Assembly (NCBI GenBank): GCA_003818285.1
Contig: RPRB01000004.1
Location: 1 to 64,000, forward strand
Source: Myxococcaceae bacterium
Lineage (GTDB): Bacteria > Myxococcota > Myxococcia > Myxococcales > Myxococcaceae
Reading direction: 5' to 3'
Length of the DNA: 64,000 bases
The notes under the pieces were generated by a model, which worked only from the letters and a program-made list of their open reading frames with translations, did not search any database and was not told where the DNA came from. Position numbers and translations under genes: made by a program. Shown here piece after piece: positions 17,064-28,872 of this stretch. How positions within the stretch are numbered: the stretch's first letter is position 1; every line of letters begins with the position of its first letter.

Positions 17064-19772
17064 TCAGCTCAGCCAGAAGTACGCGGTGCCCACCAGGGCG
17101 CGCCGGTCCACCACCTTGCCTCGCGCGGTGCGCTCGGCCAGGGAGCGGTCCTTGAGGCCGTAGCGGGTCTCCTCCTCGTTGCGGAGGGCAGCCAGACGGC
17201 GCCGGTGCTCGCGCTCCGCCCGCTCGATGGCCGCCCGCGCCCGGGCCCGCTCCGCCCCATCCTCGACTCCCACGAGACGCGCCCGGGCCTCCTCCCAGCT
17301 CGCCCGCGCCCGGGCCAGCGCCTCGCGCGGCTCGAGCAGGCACTCCTCGGCGTAGCGATCCGCCTGCTCCCGGAGTCGATCGAGCTCGTGCTGGTTGCGC
17401 CGCTCCGCCTCGCGGAGCAGGCCCTCCCGCGCCGCGGACAGCGCCCGCTCCTGGGCGTGAGCGACGGAGATGGCCGCCGGCGGCCGGAGCTGTCCCTCGC
17501 GTGCCGGCAGGCGGGCGAGTAGCGCCGCGTCCTCGGGCGGCAGCGCCCGGAACCCGTCCCGCTCCCTGAGGAGCACCAGGTGCAGGAGACGCTCGTCGGG
17601 GAGCAGTCCCGTCGCCTCGAAGCGATAGACGAACCACCAGCCCTCGCTTCCCGCCAGCCGGGCGAGCCGCGAGGGGAGGGTGGAGGCGTCGAGCTGGAGC
17701 CAGTGCACTCCATCGGCCGGGCTCGCGCGCACCGCGCCTGCCGCGACGCTCACGGTGCGGCCGCGGGCTTCCTTCCCCAGGACGTGACGGGTGAAGGCGC
17801 GGGCGTTCCGCCGGTGCCGGTCCACCGCCGCCTCGGCCTCCTCCCCGGCCATCCGGAGTCTCCGGCGCACCTCGCCGTCGAATCGTTCGAGGAGCAGGGA
17901 GCGGGCCTGCGTCATCCGCGCGTCGATGCGGTGCTCGAGGTCGTCGCGGAGCGCATCGAACGCGCGGGCGATCTCCACGGTGGACCGGCACGACTGGTAG
18001 ATGTCCAGGACGCGCTTCTCGAAGTCGATCCCGGTCTCCAGCGCCCCGAGGATCTCGTCCGAGGCGCCGAACACCCCGTCGAAGAGGTGGAGCTTCCGCT
18101 CCAGCAGCTCGTACAGCCGGGCGTCGGCGGCGTTCTGGCGGTTGAGGAAGTTGAGCACCAGGACGTCCCGTTGCTGCCCGTAGCGATGGCAGCGGCCGAT
18201 GCGCTGCTCGATGCGCTGCGGGTTCCAGGGCAGGTCGTAGTTCACGACCAGGTTGCAGAACTGGAGATTGAGCACCTCGGCCCCGGCCTCTGTCGAGAGG
18301 AGGATCTCGGTGCGCTCGCGGAACTCGTCCACCAGGGCCTGACGCTCCTCAGGCGTCCCCGCGTCGCCGGAGAGGAGCGAGATCCGCCCGGCCCAGCCGT
18401 GCGCGGCGAGCAGGTCGGCGAGGTAGCCCTGCGTCCGCCGCGACTCGGTGAAGACCACCGCCTTCTCCGGCCACTGGTGCGCGCGGGCGACGGTGAAGAG
18501 CCGATCCAGCGCCCGCTTCAGCGCCTCGCCCTTGGCGTTCACCCGGATCGATTCGGCGCGCGCGGCGTAGCGCTCCAGCTCGAACGCCTCCGCCTCGAGG
18601 GTGGCCGGGGCGGGAAGGGTGGGGCGGCCGGGCTCGTCCTCCCAGGCCTCGGCCTCCTCGGCCCAGGCGCTCGCCTCCTCGGGCTCGAAGGCCCCCCTCT
18701 CCCCGGCGCCGCGCCTCGCCGCGTCGATGCGCCGGCGCAGGCTCTCGGCCAGGCGCCGCAGGGTGGGCGCGATGGCGTACGTCGAGGAGGCGAGGAGCTT
18801 CCGGTAGACGAGGGTGAGAAGCGTCCTCTTCCCCGGCTCGATCGCCGCCGTCTCGCTGCGGCGGAGGTACTCGGACACCTCGTCGTAGAGCGACTGCTCC
18901 TCGTCGGAGGGCGCGAAGTCCTCCACCATGCTCCGGCGATTGGTGAAGCGGACGTACTCCCGCACCTGCCGGCGCAGTGTGCGGTGCACCACCGGGGAGA
19001 GGCGCTCGCGGAGCTCCTGGACCGGCCCGTCGGGAAGGCCGCCCACCTCGGGGTCCACCGAGTAGCGGCTCTTGAAGGCGTGCTCCGGGCCGAGGATCTG
19101 CTCGTCGAGGAAGGACATCAACCCGAACAGCTCCATCAGCTCGTTCTGGAGCGGAGTGGCGGTGAGGAGCAGCTTCGGCCGGTCGCCCAGCGCGTCCCGG
19201 AGGGCCCGGGCGATCTTGTTCCCCGCCCGGTGCGCGTTCCGGAGCCGGTGCGCCTCGTCGATGACCACCAGGTCCCAGGGGAGCTGCCGGATCTGCTCGG
19301 CCCGTCCCGCGGCGAAGGGGTGGCTGGCGATGACCGGCACCGGCTGCTGGAAGGGGTTGTGCCCCGTGCGCCCGGCCCGCCCGTCGACGATCACCGACTC
19401 GAGCTCGAACTTGTCCTGGAGCTCCGCCTGCCACTGCGCGCGCAAGGTGGCGGGGGTGAGCACCAGGACCCGCCCCTTCCCCTCGGCCACCAGCTGGGCG
19501 AGGACGATGCCTGCCTCGATGGTCTTCCCCAGCCCCACCTCGTCGGCGAGCATGCATCCGCCCCGCGGGAGCGAGTCGAGCGCGAACGCCGCCGCCTCCA
19601 CCTGATGCGGATTGAGGTCGACCCGCGCCTCCGAGAGCGCCGCGGCGAGCCGGTCCGTGGCCCGGCCTGCCTTGAGCGCCAGCTCCTCGGCCAGCAGCCG
19701 CTGATGAAAACGCGTGAGCGGGGTCTCCCCCGCGAGCTTCTCCCGGACCGGCTCCGCCACTCCACCCCTCAT
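17064..19772 (-). CDS. SNF2/RapA-like DEAD/DEAH-box helicase
   Basis: DEVGLGKTIEAGIVLAQL (Walker A), VIDEAHRLRN (DEAH), LLLTATPLQN, SNF2 C-terminal NYDLPWNPQRIEQRIGRCHRYGQ. Confidence 0.93.
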   Translation of the reverse strand: MRGGVAEPVREKLAGETPLTRFHQRLLAEELALKAGRATDRLAAALSEARVDLNPHQVEAAAFALDSLPRGGCMLADEVGLGKTIEAGIVLAQLVAEGKGRVLVLTPATLRAQWQAELQDKFELESVIVDGRAGRTGHNPFQQPVPVIASHPFAAGRAEQIRQLPWDLVVIDEAHRLRNAHRAGNKIARALRDALGDRPKLLLTATPLQNELMELFGLMSFLDEQILGPEHAFKSRYSVDPEVGGLPDGPVQELRERLSPVVHRTLRRQVREYVRFTNRRSMVEDFAPSDEEQSLYDEVSEYLRRSETAAIEPGKRTLLTLVYRKLLASSTYAIAPTLRRLAESLRRRIDAARRGAGERGAFEPEEASAWAEEAEAWEDEPGRPTLPAPATLEAEAFELERYAARAESIRVNAKGEALKRALDRLFTVARAHQWPEKAVVFTESRRTQGYLADLLAAHGWAGRISLLSGDAGTPEERQALVDEFRERTEILLSTEAGAEVLNLQFCNLVVNYDLPWNPQRIEQRIGRCHRYGQQRDVLVLNFLNRQNAADARLYELLERKLHLFDGVFGASDEILGALETGIDFEKRVLDIYQSCRSTVEIARAFDALRDDLEHRIDARMTQARSLLLERFDGEVRRRLRMAGEEAEAAVDRHRRNARAFTRHVLGKEARGRTVSVAAGAVRASPADGVHWLQLDASTLPSRLARLAGSEGWWFVYRFEATGLLPDERLLHLVLLRERDGFRALPPEDAALLARLPAREGQLRPPAAISVAHAQERALSAAREGLLREAERRNQHELDRLREQADRYAEECLLEPREALARARASWEEARARLVGVEDGAERARARAAIERAEREHRRRLAALRNEEETRYGLKDRSLAERTARGKVVDRRALVGTAYFWLS

Positions 19773-19943
19773 TCCAACGTGGGGACCGTCGACACTGGCG
19801 GCCCGGCCCGAAGTCTATCGCGGCTGGATCGATTCCCATGCGCAGCGACGGCTCCAGTTGCCACCGGAGCGGTGATCGCCCCCGACGATGTCCGCTGAAT
19901 CCGGGGAGACTTCGGGTGGGCCTGCGTGCCAACCTCCGGGCGC

Positions 19944-22040
19944 ATGCGGGTCCGTGACTGGGGGGTCTTCGTCTCCATCGCGCTCGGCTGTGCCACGGCG
20001 CCCAGCAAGCCGCCGCCCACCGACTTCGCCGCCGTCGAGCGGGCGCGCATCGCCGAGCTGGAGCTCGCCCGCGACACGCGAGGCGAGGTGCTCGTTTCCC
20101 GTGCCCGACTCCACGCCGATCCGACGGTCCGCGCCCGGGCCCTGCTCGCCCTGGGCCGGGTGCAGGACCTCTCCACCGCCCCGAAGGTCGCCGAGGCGCT
20201 GACCGACCCGGTGCCGGCCGTGCGCGGCGCCGCGGCCTTCGCCGCCGGGGAGCTCGCCCTCGCATGGGAGCCGGTACCGGACGAGACCCGGGCCCTCCTC
20301 GCCCAGGCGCTGCTCGACGCCGAGGCAAAGGAGACCGATGCCACGGCAAGGCTCCTGGAGGTGGACGCGCTCGGCCGGGTGCGCACGCCCGCCGCGCTCG
20401 AGCGGCTCACGCTGCTGCTCGCCGTGCCCACCGGGCAGCGCGCGGACGAGACCGACCCCCGCAGCGAGGTTCCGGTCCGTGCCGCCATCGCCCTCGGGGT
20501 CGCCGCCCGCGCGAAGGCGCCGGTTCCGGACAGCGCTCGACCCGGGCTCGAGCGGCTGTCCGGTGCGCTGCTCGCTCCGTACCGCTGGGCCGGTGTGTAC
20601 GCGCTGGCCCAGATGAAGACGCCCGCGGCCCGGCCGCTGCTCCTCGGCGCCCTGCGCGACGACGATCCGGAGGTCCGCGCCATCGCCGCGAAGGGCGTGT
20701 CCGACCTCGCGCTGGCCGAGGACACGGCGGCGCTCCGGGCCGTGCTGCGCGACCTCGACGGTCGGGTCGCCGCGGAGGCCGTCCGGGGGCTGGTCACCCT
20801 GGCGTCCCGCTGCGCCCCGGGGCCGTGCACCCCCGCCGAGGCGCTCGGCGAGCTGGATGCCCGTGCCGCCGGGCTCGGAGCGGCGAGCCTCCCCCAGGCG
20901 GTGCCGCCGCTCCTCGCCCTGGCCCAGGCGCCGGTGCCCGAGTCCGCCCGCCGCGTGCTGGTGCGGTTGCGGACGAGCCTCCGCGCCTCGGCGGAGACGG
21001 CGCCGGACGCGGTGCGGGCCACGGCGGCCTGGCTCGATTGCCGGATGGCGGCCGCCGAGGATCGCCAGCGGGGCTGGCTCGACGAGACGCTCCGCTGCGG
21101 TCACGACCGCGTCCCCGAGGTGCGCCGGCTCCGGCTCGGGCTGGAGGCCGTCGCCGCGAGCCCGCGCTTGGCCGAGGCGCGGGTCCAGAAGACGCTCCTG
21201 CCGTTCCTCGCTCACGCCTCGCCCCAGATCCGCGCCGCGGCCGCGGCGGTCGTCCCCGGCACGAAGGCGCCCGAGCTGACGCCGGCGCTCCGGCCCCTCC
21301 TTCAAGATCAGGACCCGATCGTGCGGGCCTCGGCCGTGGAGGCGCTGGTGGCGGTCGGCGACCGCGCGTCCGCGCCGGGCATCCTCGGCGGCGCGCGCAC
21401 GGCGACGGTCGACGTGGTCACCACCTACGCCGAGGCGCTGATCAAGCTGAAACCCGAGGGCGCCGCCGGCGTCGCTCGCCAGTGGCTCGGCTCGCCGCAG
21501 GCGCACGTCCGGCACGAAGGGGCCCGGGTGTTGACCGCGCTCGAGAGCACGCCCGTCCGGGCTCCCGCGCTGCCGGCGAAGGCCGAGGCCCCGTCCGCGC
21601 CGCCCCTGGTCCAGGGGTCCCTCTGGCGCATCGAGACCGCGCATGGGCCGGTGGTCATCGCCCCGGACGTCGAGGATGCCCCGGTGACGGTGGCCCAGCT
21701 CTCCCGCCTCGCGCGCGAGGGGTACTTCCGTGGCCTCACCTTCCACCGCGTCGTCCCCGACTTCGTGGTGCAGGGCGGCGACCCGCGCGGGGACGGGGAA
21801 GGGGGCCCGGGCTTCACCCTCCCCTGCGAGGTCTCCCCCCGGACCTACCTCCGCGGGACCGTGGGGATGGCGCTGGCCGGGAAGGACACCGGGGGCAGCC
21901 AGCTCTTCGTCTCCCTCTCCCCCCAGCCCCACCTCGACGGGCGTTACACCATCATCGGAACGGTGGTCTCCGGGATGGAAGCGCTGGACGGCATGGTGGA
22001 GGGAGACACACTCTCCGACTGGGTCGTGCTCAGCCCTTGA
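19944..22040 (+). CDS. lipoprotein with HEAT-like repeats fused to C-terminal cyclophilin-type peptidyl-prolyl isomerase
   Basis: Lipobox SIALGC; repeated Ala/Leu-rich HEAT-like helices; C-terminus FHRVVPDFVVQGGDPRGDGEGGPGF and GSQLFVSLSPQPHLDGRYTIIGTVVSG. Confidence 0.88.
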   Translation: MRVRDWGVFVSIALGCATAPSKPPPTDFAAVERARIAELELARDTRGEVLVSRARLHADPTVRARALLALGRVQDLSTAPKVAEALTDPVPAVRGAAAFAAGELALAWEPVPDETRALLAQALLDAEAKETDATARLLEVDALGRVRTPAALERLTLLLAVPTGQRADETDPRSEVPVRAAIALGVAARAKAPVPDSARPGLERLSGALLAPYRWAGVYALAQMKTPAARPLLLGALRDDDPEVRAIAAKGVSDLALAEDTAALRAVLRDLDGRVAAEAVRGLVTLASRCAPGPCTPAEALGELDARAAGLGAASLPQAVPPLLALAQAPVPESARRVLVRLRTSLRASAETAPDAVRATAAWLDCRMAAAEDRQRGWLDETLRCGHDRVPEVRRLRLGLEAVAASPRLAEARVQKTLLPFLAHASPQIRAAAAAVVPGTKAPELTPALRPLLQDQDPIVRASAVEALVAVGDRASAPGILGGARTATVDVVTTYAEALIKLKPEGAAGVARQWLGSPQAHVRHEGARVLTALESTPVRAPALPAKAEAPSAPPLVQGSLWRIETAHGPVVIAPDVEDAPVTVAQLSRLAREGYFRGLTFHRVVPDFVVQGGDPRGDGEGGPGFTLPCEVSPRTYLRGTVGMALAGKDTGGSQLFVSLSPQPHLDGRYTIIGTVVSGMEALDGMVEGDTLSDWVVLSP

Positions 22041-22146
22041 GTGAAAAACGAGGTCTCTGAGACGTCGTCGGAGTTTTGGTTGGCGCACCGGACCCGCCGG
22101 GCGTAAAAGCACAAACCCTCGAAACAGCGGGAGATTCGGTCGGAAA

Positions 22147-23145
22147 ATGGCCAGGGTGGCGAACTCGGGCCCGGTGCCTGTGGTGGTGATGGGGCTCGGG
22201 GCCATCGGGCGGGAGATCGCGCGCGCGTCCTTGCAGTCGGAGGAGGTGACGCTGGTCGGGGCCGTGGACACTCATCCTGCCTTGGTGGGCAAGCGACTGG
22301 ACGAGCTGGGGGTCCCTTCCCCCATCCAGGTCGAGCCGGCGCTCCGTCGTGGCCCGGCCCGGGGCCGGCGGCCGGTGGTGCTCCACGCGACGGGCTCCTC
22401 CTTTCCGGCGGTGGCCGAGCAGCTGCTCGCGGCGGTGAAGGAGGGGCACCCGGTGGTCTCGACGTGCGAGGAGCTCGTCTTCCCCTGGGTCCGCTATCCG
22501 GAGCTCTCCGACCGGCTGGAGCGTGCTGCCCAGCGCGCCGGTGTCTCCGTGCTCGGAACCGGGGTCAATCCGGGCTTCGTCCTCGATCGGCTGGCGGCCA
22601 CCCTGGGGCAGACCGTGGGGCCGGTGCGGCACGTCCTCGCCCGGCGGGTGGTGGACGCGCGGGGGAGGCGCGAGGCGCTGCAGCGGAAGATCGGCGCCGG
22701 CCTCACCGAGGACGAGTTCGATGCCCTGGCCGCCAAGAACGCGGTGGGACACGTGGGCCTGCTCGAGTCGGCGGCGCTGTGCGCCCTGGGCCTCGGGCTG
22801 GACCTCGACGAGTACGAGGAGGAGCTCACCCCGGTCCTCGCCCACGAGGACATTCCGGGCGGCGCCTTCGTCGTGCCCCGGGGCCGAGTGGCCGGCGTGA
22901 ATCAGACCGTCGTCGGCCTGGTGGACGGGCAGGAGAGGGTGCGTCTCGAGCTGATGCTTGCCCTGGGAGCAGAGCCCCCGGGAGACCAGATCGTCATTGA
23001 ATCCGACACTCCTCTTCGCGTCGAGATCCCCGGCGGGATTCCGGGGGACTCCGCCACCGCTCAGCTCGTGGTACACGCCGCTCCACGCGTCGCAGCCGCG
23101 GAGTCGGGGCTTCTCACCGTGCTCGATCTTCCGGCGGGACGCTGA
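22147..23145 (+). CDS. dihydrodipicolinate reductase-like / 2,4-diaminopentanoate dehydrogenase-like NAD(P)-binding protein
   Basis: VVVMGLGAIGREIAR Rossmann motif, HATGSS, GTGVNPGFVLD. Confidence 0.7.
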   Translation: MARVANSGPVPVVVMGLGAIGREIARASLQSEEVTLVGAVDTHPALVGKRLDELGVPSPIQVEPALRRGPARGRRPVVLHATGSSFPAVAEQLLAAVKEGHPVVSTCEELVFPWVRYPELSDRLERAAQRAGVSVLGTGVNPGFVLDRLAATLGQTVGPVRHVLARRVVDARGRREALQRKIGAGLTEDEFDALAAKNAVGHVGLLESAALCALGLGLDLDEYEEELTPVLAHEDIPGGAFVVPRGRVAGVNQTVVGLVDGQERVRLELMLALGAEPPGDQIVIESDTPLRVEIPGGIPGDSATAQLVVHAAPRVAAAESGLLTVLDLPAGR

Positions 23146-23163
23146 TCCGCCAAAGGACCTGAC

Positions 23164-23610
23164 ATGCTGGACAAGAACGCCATCGGCCGCTCGTCACCGC
23201 CGACCCTGAACGAGGTCGAGAAGGGTTCGATCCGCCGATTCGCCGAGGCGCTCGGCGACTTCAACCCGATGTACTACGACGAGGAGTACGCCCGCGCTGC
23301 GGGCTACCCCACCATCGTCGCCCCGCCCACGTTCCCGGCGAGCTTCCACTCGGCCGCGGACCTCCGCGAGCTCCTCGGGGTGGGGATCAAGAGCCTGCTG
23401 CATGCCGAACAGGCCTTCGAGTACGACCGTCCCATCTTCGCCGGCGACCGCATCTACGTGTCCACCCGGGTGGCAGAGGTGCTGGAGCGGACTGGCCCGG
23501 CGGGCAAGATGGACGTCGCGGTCATCGAGGACGAGGGGCGCGACGAGGAAGGCAACCTGGTCTTCAAGGCCCGGCGCACGCTGGTGGTGCGCGCGAGCAA
23601 GGAGAGCTGA
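23164..23610 (+). CDS. MaoC-like (FAS1-type) dehydratase N-terminal domain protein
   Basis: FAEALGDFNPMYYDEEYARAAGYPTIVAPPTFPASF. Confidence 0.85.
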   Translation: MLDKNAIGRSSPPTLNEVEKGSIRRFAEALGDFNPMYYDEEYARAAGYPTIVAPPTFPASFHSAADLRELLGVGIKSLLHAEQAFEYDRPIFAGDRIYVSTRVAEVLERTGPAGKMDVAVIEDEGRDEEGNLVFKARRTLVVRASKES

Positions 23611-23616
23611 TCGGCG

Positions 23617-24255
23617 ATGGCATCACGCAAGCTCTACTTCGAGGCGGTCCGCGTGGGGGAGGAGCTCCCGGCGCTGACGAAGACGCCGGTGGACCGGGTG
23701 CAGCTGGCTCGCTACGCGGGGGCCTCCGGCGACTTCAACCCGGTCCACGTCGACGAGACCTATGCCAAGAGCCTCGGCATGCCGAGCGTGTACGCGCCCG
23801 GGATGCTGATCATGGGATTCCTCGGGCAGCTGGTGTCCGACTGGGCGCGTGGCGCGCAGCTCCGGCGGTACTCGGTGAAGTTCTCGAAGATCGTCTGGCC
23901 CGGGGACACCGTGGTCTGCAAGGGCAGGGTGACCGAGCGCTGGGGCGACGAGGGTCGGTACTTCGCCGAGCTGGACCTCTGGGCCGAGAACCAGAAGGGC
24001 GAGCTGGTGCTCCGCGGCGGGGCGCAGATCCAGCTCTTCCTCTCCCTGGAGGACGAGAACCGCCAGCGCTCCGGCCAGCCGCCGGTGGTGGTGCCCGCTC
24101 CCAGGGAGAGCATCCTTCCACCGGCGCCCCCGACGTCTGCCCCCCGGAAGGAGCCCGCGGTCGCAGCGCCGGTGTCCGGGGTCAAGAAGGCCACCCCGCG
24201 GGAATCCCACGCCCTGCGCAAGGTGCCCGAGGCGAAGAAGTCGACCAAGAAGTAG
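23617..24255 (+). CDS. MaoC-family hotdog dehydratase with Pro/Ala/Lys-rich C-terminal tail
   Basis: YAGASGDFNPVHVDETYAKSLGMPSVYAPGMLIMGFLGQL. Confidence 0.88.
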   Translation: MASRKLYFEAVRVGEELPALTKTPVDRVQLARYAGASGDFNPVHVDETYAKSLGMPSVYAPGMLIMGFLGQLVSDWARGAQLRRYSVKFSKIVWPGDTVVCKGRVTERWGDEGRYFAELDLWAENQKGELVLRGGAQIQLFLSLEDENRQRSGQPPVVVPAPRESILPPAPPTSAPRKEPAVAAPVSGVKKATPRESHALRKVPEAKKSTKK

Positions 24256-24366
24256 GCCTGTCGGGGCCCTGAACCGACCTGCCAACGCGGGGCGTCATTT
24301 TGGATTGACTCAAGAATCAGCCGGACACATGCTTCCCCCACGTCCCGTTGATTCTGGAGTCGACCG

Positions 24367-26211
<1,845 letters not shown>

Positions 26212-26362
26212 CCGTGCTTCCCACCGGCCCGGCCAGCCGAGTCGGTCCACGGCTCGCCGCGGCGCGCTGAGGCATCGTCAGAGAGGATGGTGACGTTCAC
26301 CAGCCTTGGTTTGCGCTATGTTCGGGCCGCCTGGAGACGGGCAGCCATCGCAAGGAGCGCAG

Positions 26363-27826
26363 GTGCTCGAAGAGTTCTTCGCACCGTTCCGCGAGAACAT
26401 CGTCGGGGTGAGACATAGTCTGCTCGGCCCCTATGGAGAGCGGCCTCTCGTCTATGCGGACTGGACCGCCAGCGGTCGTCTCTACCGGCCCATCGAGGAA
26501 CGCCTCCTCGAGGAGTTCGGGCCCCTGGTGGGCAACACCCACTCCGAAGCGAGCGCCACCGGGATGGCCATGACCCGGTCCTATCAGCGCGCCCAGGCGC
26601 TGCTGAAAGAGCATGTCGGCGCGGGCCCGGACGACGTGATCATCACCCAGGGCTCGGGAATGACGGCGGTGGTCAACAAGCTCCAGCGGATGCTCGGCCT
26701 TCGCCTCCCCGAGCAGCTGGCCCCGTTCTGCCGGCTCCCGCCGGAGCTGCACCCGGTGGTGCTGGTCACCCACATGGAGCACCACTCCAACCAGACCTCG
26801 TGGCTGGAGACCGTGGCCGACGTCGAGGTGATTCCCCCCGACGAGCAGGGACAGGTGGACCCGGCGGCGCTCGCCGAGATCCTGGAGCGCTACCGGGACC
26901 GTCCGCTGAAGATCGGCTCCTTCACCGCCTGCTCGAACGTGACCGGGGTACGCCCTCCGGTGCACGCCCTCGCCCGGCTGATGCACCAGCACGGCGGCTA
27001 CTGCTTCGTGGACTACGCCGCGTCCGCCCCGTACGTGGACATCAACATGCATCCACCGGACGAGCTGGAGAAGCTCGACGGGGTGTACTTCTCGCCGCAC
27101 AAGTTCCTCGGCGGACCGGGGTCGCCGGGAATCCTGGTGTTCGATTCACGGCTCTACCACAACCGAGTGCCCGATCAGCCCGGCGGTGGAACGGTGAACT
27201 GGACCAATCCCTGGAAGCGCCACAGCTTCGTCGATGGCATCGAAGCCCGCGAGGATGGGGGGACCCCCGGCTTCCTCCAGACCATCAAGGCGGCGCTGGC
27301 GGTCCAGCTCAAGGAGGCGATGGGCACCTCCCGGATCCAGGAGCGAGAGCACGAGCTGCTGCAGCTCCTTCTCCGCGGGCTGCGGACCATTCCCCGGTTG
27401 CACATCCTTGCCGACCACCTGGAATCGCGGCTGGCCATCGTGTCCTTCTACGTGGAGGACCTTCACTACAATCTCCTGGTCCGCCTCCTGAACGATCGCT
27501 TCGGGGTCCAGGTGCGCGGTGGCTGCTCCTGTGCCGGCACCTATGGGCACTACCTGCTCCACGTGGACCCGAACCGCTCGTCGTTGATCACCGACAAGAT
27601 CGACCTGGGCGACCTCTCGGAGAAGCCAGGCTGGGTGCGGATGTCGCTGCACCCCACCACCACCACCGAGGAGGTTCACGCCCTAGTCGAGGCGGTGCGG
27701 GAGTGCGTCCGGCACGGAAGCGAGTGGGGTGCGGACTACCGCTACTCCTCGCGGACCAACGAGTTCACCCTCCTGAGCGGAACGAGCGACGGTCCGGACA
27801 TCGAGCCGCTCTTCCGTCCCTCGTAG
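26363..27826 (+). CDS. class V aminotransferase / cysteine desulfurase-like PLP enzyme
   Basis: VYFSPHKFLGGPGSPGIL (PLP Lys), FVDYAASAPYVDINMH; GTG at 26363 preceded by AAGGAG. ORF track opens at 26306. Confidence 0.85.
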   Translation: MLEEFFAPFRENIVGVRHSLLGPYGERPLVYADWTASGRLYRPIEERLLEEFGPLVGNTHSEASATGMAMTRSYQRAQALLKEHVGAGPDDVIITQGSGMTAVVNKLQRMLGLRLPEQLAPFCRLPPELHPVVLVTHMEHHSNQTSWLETVADVEVIPPDEQGQVDPAALAEILERYRDRPLKIGSFTACSNVTGVRPPVHALARLMHQHGGYCFVDYAASAPYVDINMHPPDELEKLDGVYFSPHKFLGGPGSPGILVFDSRLYHNRVPDQPGGGTVNWTNPWKRHSFVDGIEAREDGGTPGFLQTIKAALAVQLKEAMGTSRIQEREHELLQLLLRGLRTIPRLHILADHLESRLAIVSFYVEDLHYNLLVRLLNDRFGVQVRGGCSCAGTYGHYLLHVDPNRSSLITDKIDLGDLSEKPGWVRMSLHPTTTTEEVHALVEAVRECVRHGSEWGADYRYSSRTNEFTLLSGTSDGPDIEPLFRPS

Positions 27827-27861
27827 GGTCGCCGGTGCGGGCAGGTGGCGGAGGTGCGGGG

Positions 27862-28872
27862 ATGGGTCGAGCTTGGTGCGCGGTGCTGGCCTTGCTCCTC
27901 GGGTGCTCGGGTGAGCCTCAGCCCCGGCCGGGCCCCGGAAAACCGCCGGCGACGGTCCGGGTCGTCCAGGTCCAGCGCTCCAGCCGTCCGGTGATGACCG
28001 AGGTGGTTGGGACTGTCCGCGCGGTCCGCAGTGCCACCATCGCGCCTCTGATCATCGGCACGGTGGCCGAGGTCCGCGTTGGCCTCGGGAGCTCGGTTCG
28101 CGCCGGGGAGATCCTGGTGAGACTCTCGGCCCGCGAGGTCGACGCCCGTCTCGACCAGACGCGTGCGGTGACCGCGCTGGCCAGACGCGAGCGCGAGCGG
28201 GCCACCACCTTGAAGGGCCAGGGGGCCATCTCCAGTTCCCAGTACGACGCGGCCATGTCCCAGTGGAGCCTGGCCGAGGCGAGAGAGGCCGAGGCGAGCA
28301 CGCTGGCAGATCGAATGGTCCTCCGGGCTCCCTTCGCCAGCGTGGTCACCGCCAAGCTCGCCAACGTGGGGGACACCGCCATGCCCGGCCAGGCGCTCCT
28401 GGTCCTGGAGGCTCCGTCGGCCCTCCGCTTCGAGGCGCGCGTTCCCGAAGCCTCCGTCGACTGGCTCAGCGTTGGAGCATCGGTCCCCATCCGCCTCGAC
28501 GGGCTCGACAAGGAGCTGGAGGGCCGGGTCGCGGAGATCCAGCCTGCCGCCGACGACGCCACGCGGACCCGGCTGGTCAAGGTCGATCTCCCGCAGGTCT
28601 CCGGGCTCCGGTCCGGCCGCTTCGGCCGGCTCCTGCTGGCCACGGGGTCCGCTCAGACGGTGGCGGTTCCAGCCGAGGCGGTCACTCGCCATGGCCAGCT
28701 GGAAACGGTGTTCGTGGTGGATTCCGGAACGGCCCGGCTGCGCCTGATCCGCACCGGCCGGGAGCGGGAGCAGTGGGTGGACGTCGTCTCCGGGCTCTCC
28801 GGCGAAGAGAAGGTCGCGCTGCCCGGAGCGGTGGAGCTCGTCGACGGCCAGCGCGTCGAGGAGGCCCGGTGA
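27862..28872 (+). CDS. RND efflux periplasmic adaptor (membrane fusion) lipoprotein
   Basis: [11 protein letters not shown] lipobox; [20 protein letters not shown] biotinyl-lipoyl-like half motif; coupled to RND gene by GTGA overlap. Confidence 0.88.
   Translation: MGRAWCAVLALLLGCSGEPQPRPGPGKPPATVRVVQVQRSSRPVMTEVVGTVRAVRSATIAPLIIGTVAEVRVGLGSSVRAGEILVRLSAREVDARLDQTRAVTALARRERERATTLKGQGAISSSQYDAAMSQWSLAEAREAEASTLADRMVLRAPFASVVTAKLANVGDTAMPGQALLVLEAPSALRFEARVPEASVDWLSVGASVPIRLDGLDKELEGRVAEIQPAADDATRTRLVKVDLPQVSGLRSGRFGRLLLATGSAQTVAVPAEAVTRHGQLETVFVVDSGTARLRLIRTGREREQWVDVVSGLSGEEKVALPGAVELVDGQRVEEAR

Noticed and set aside
17064-19772. SNF2 helicase as part of a DISARM-like or other defence island
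   Set aside because: No methylase, DUF1998 gene, phospholipase-D protein or nuclease nearby; neighbours are a sensor kinase and housekeeping genes.
17580-19898. 772-aa plus-strand ORF opposite the SNF2 helicase
   Set aside because: Antisense shadow frame; helicase motifs are on the minus strand.
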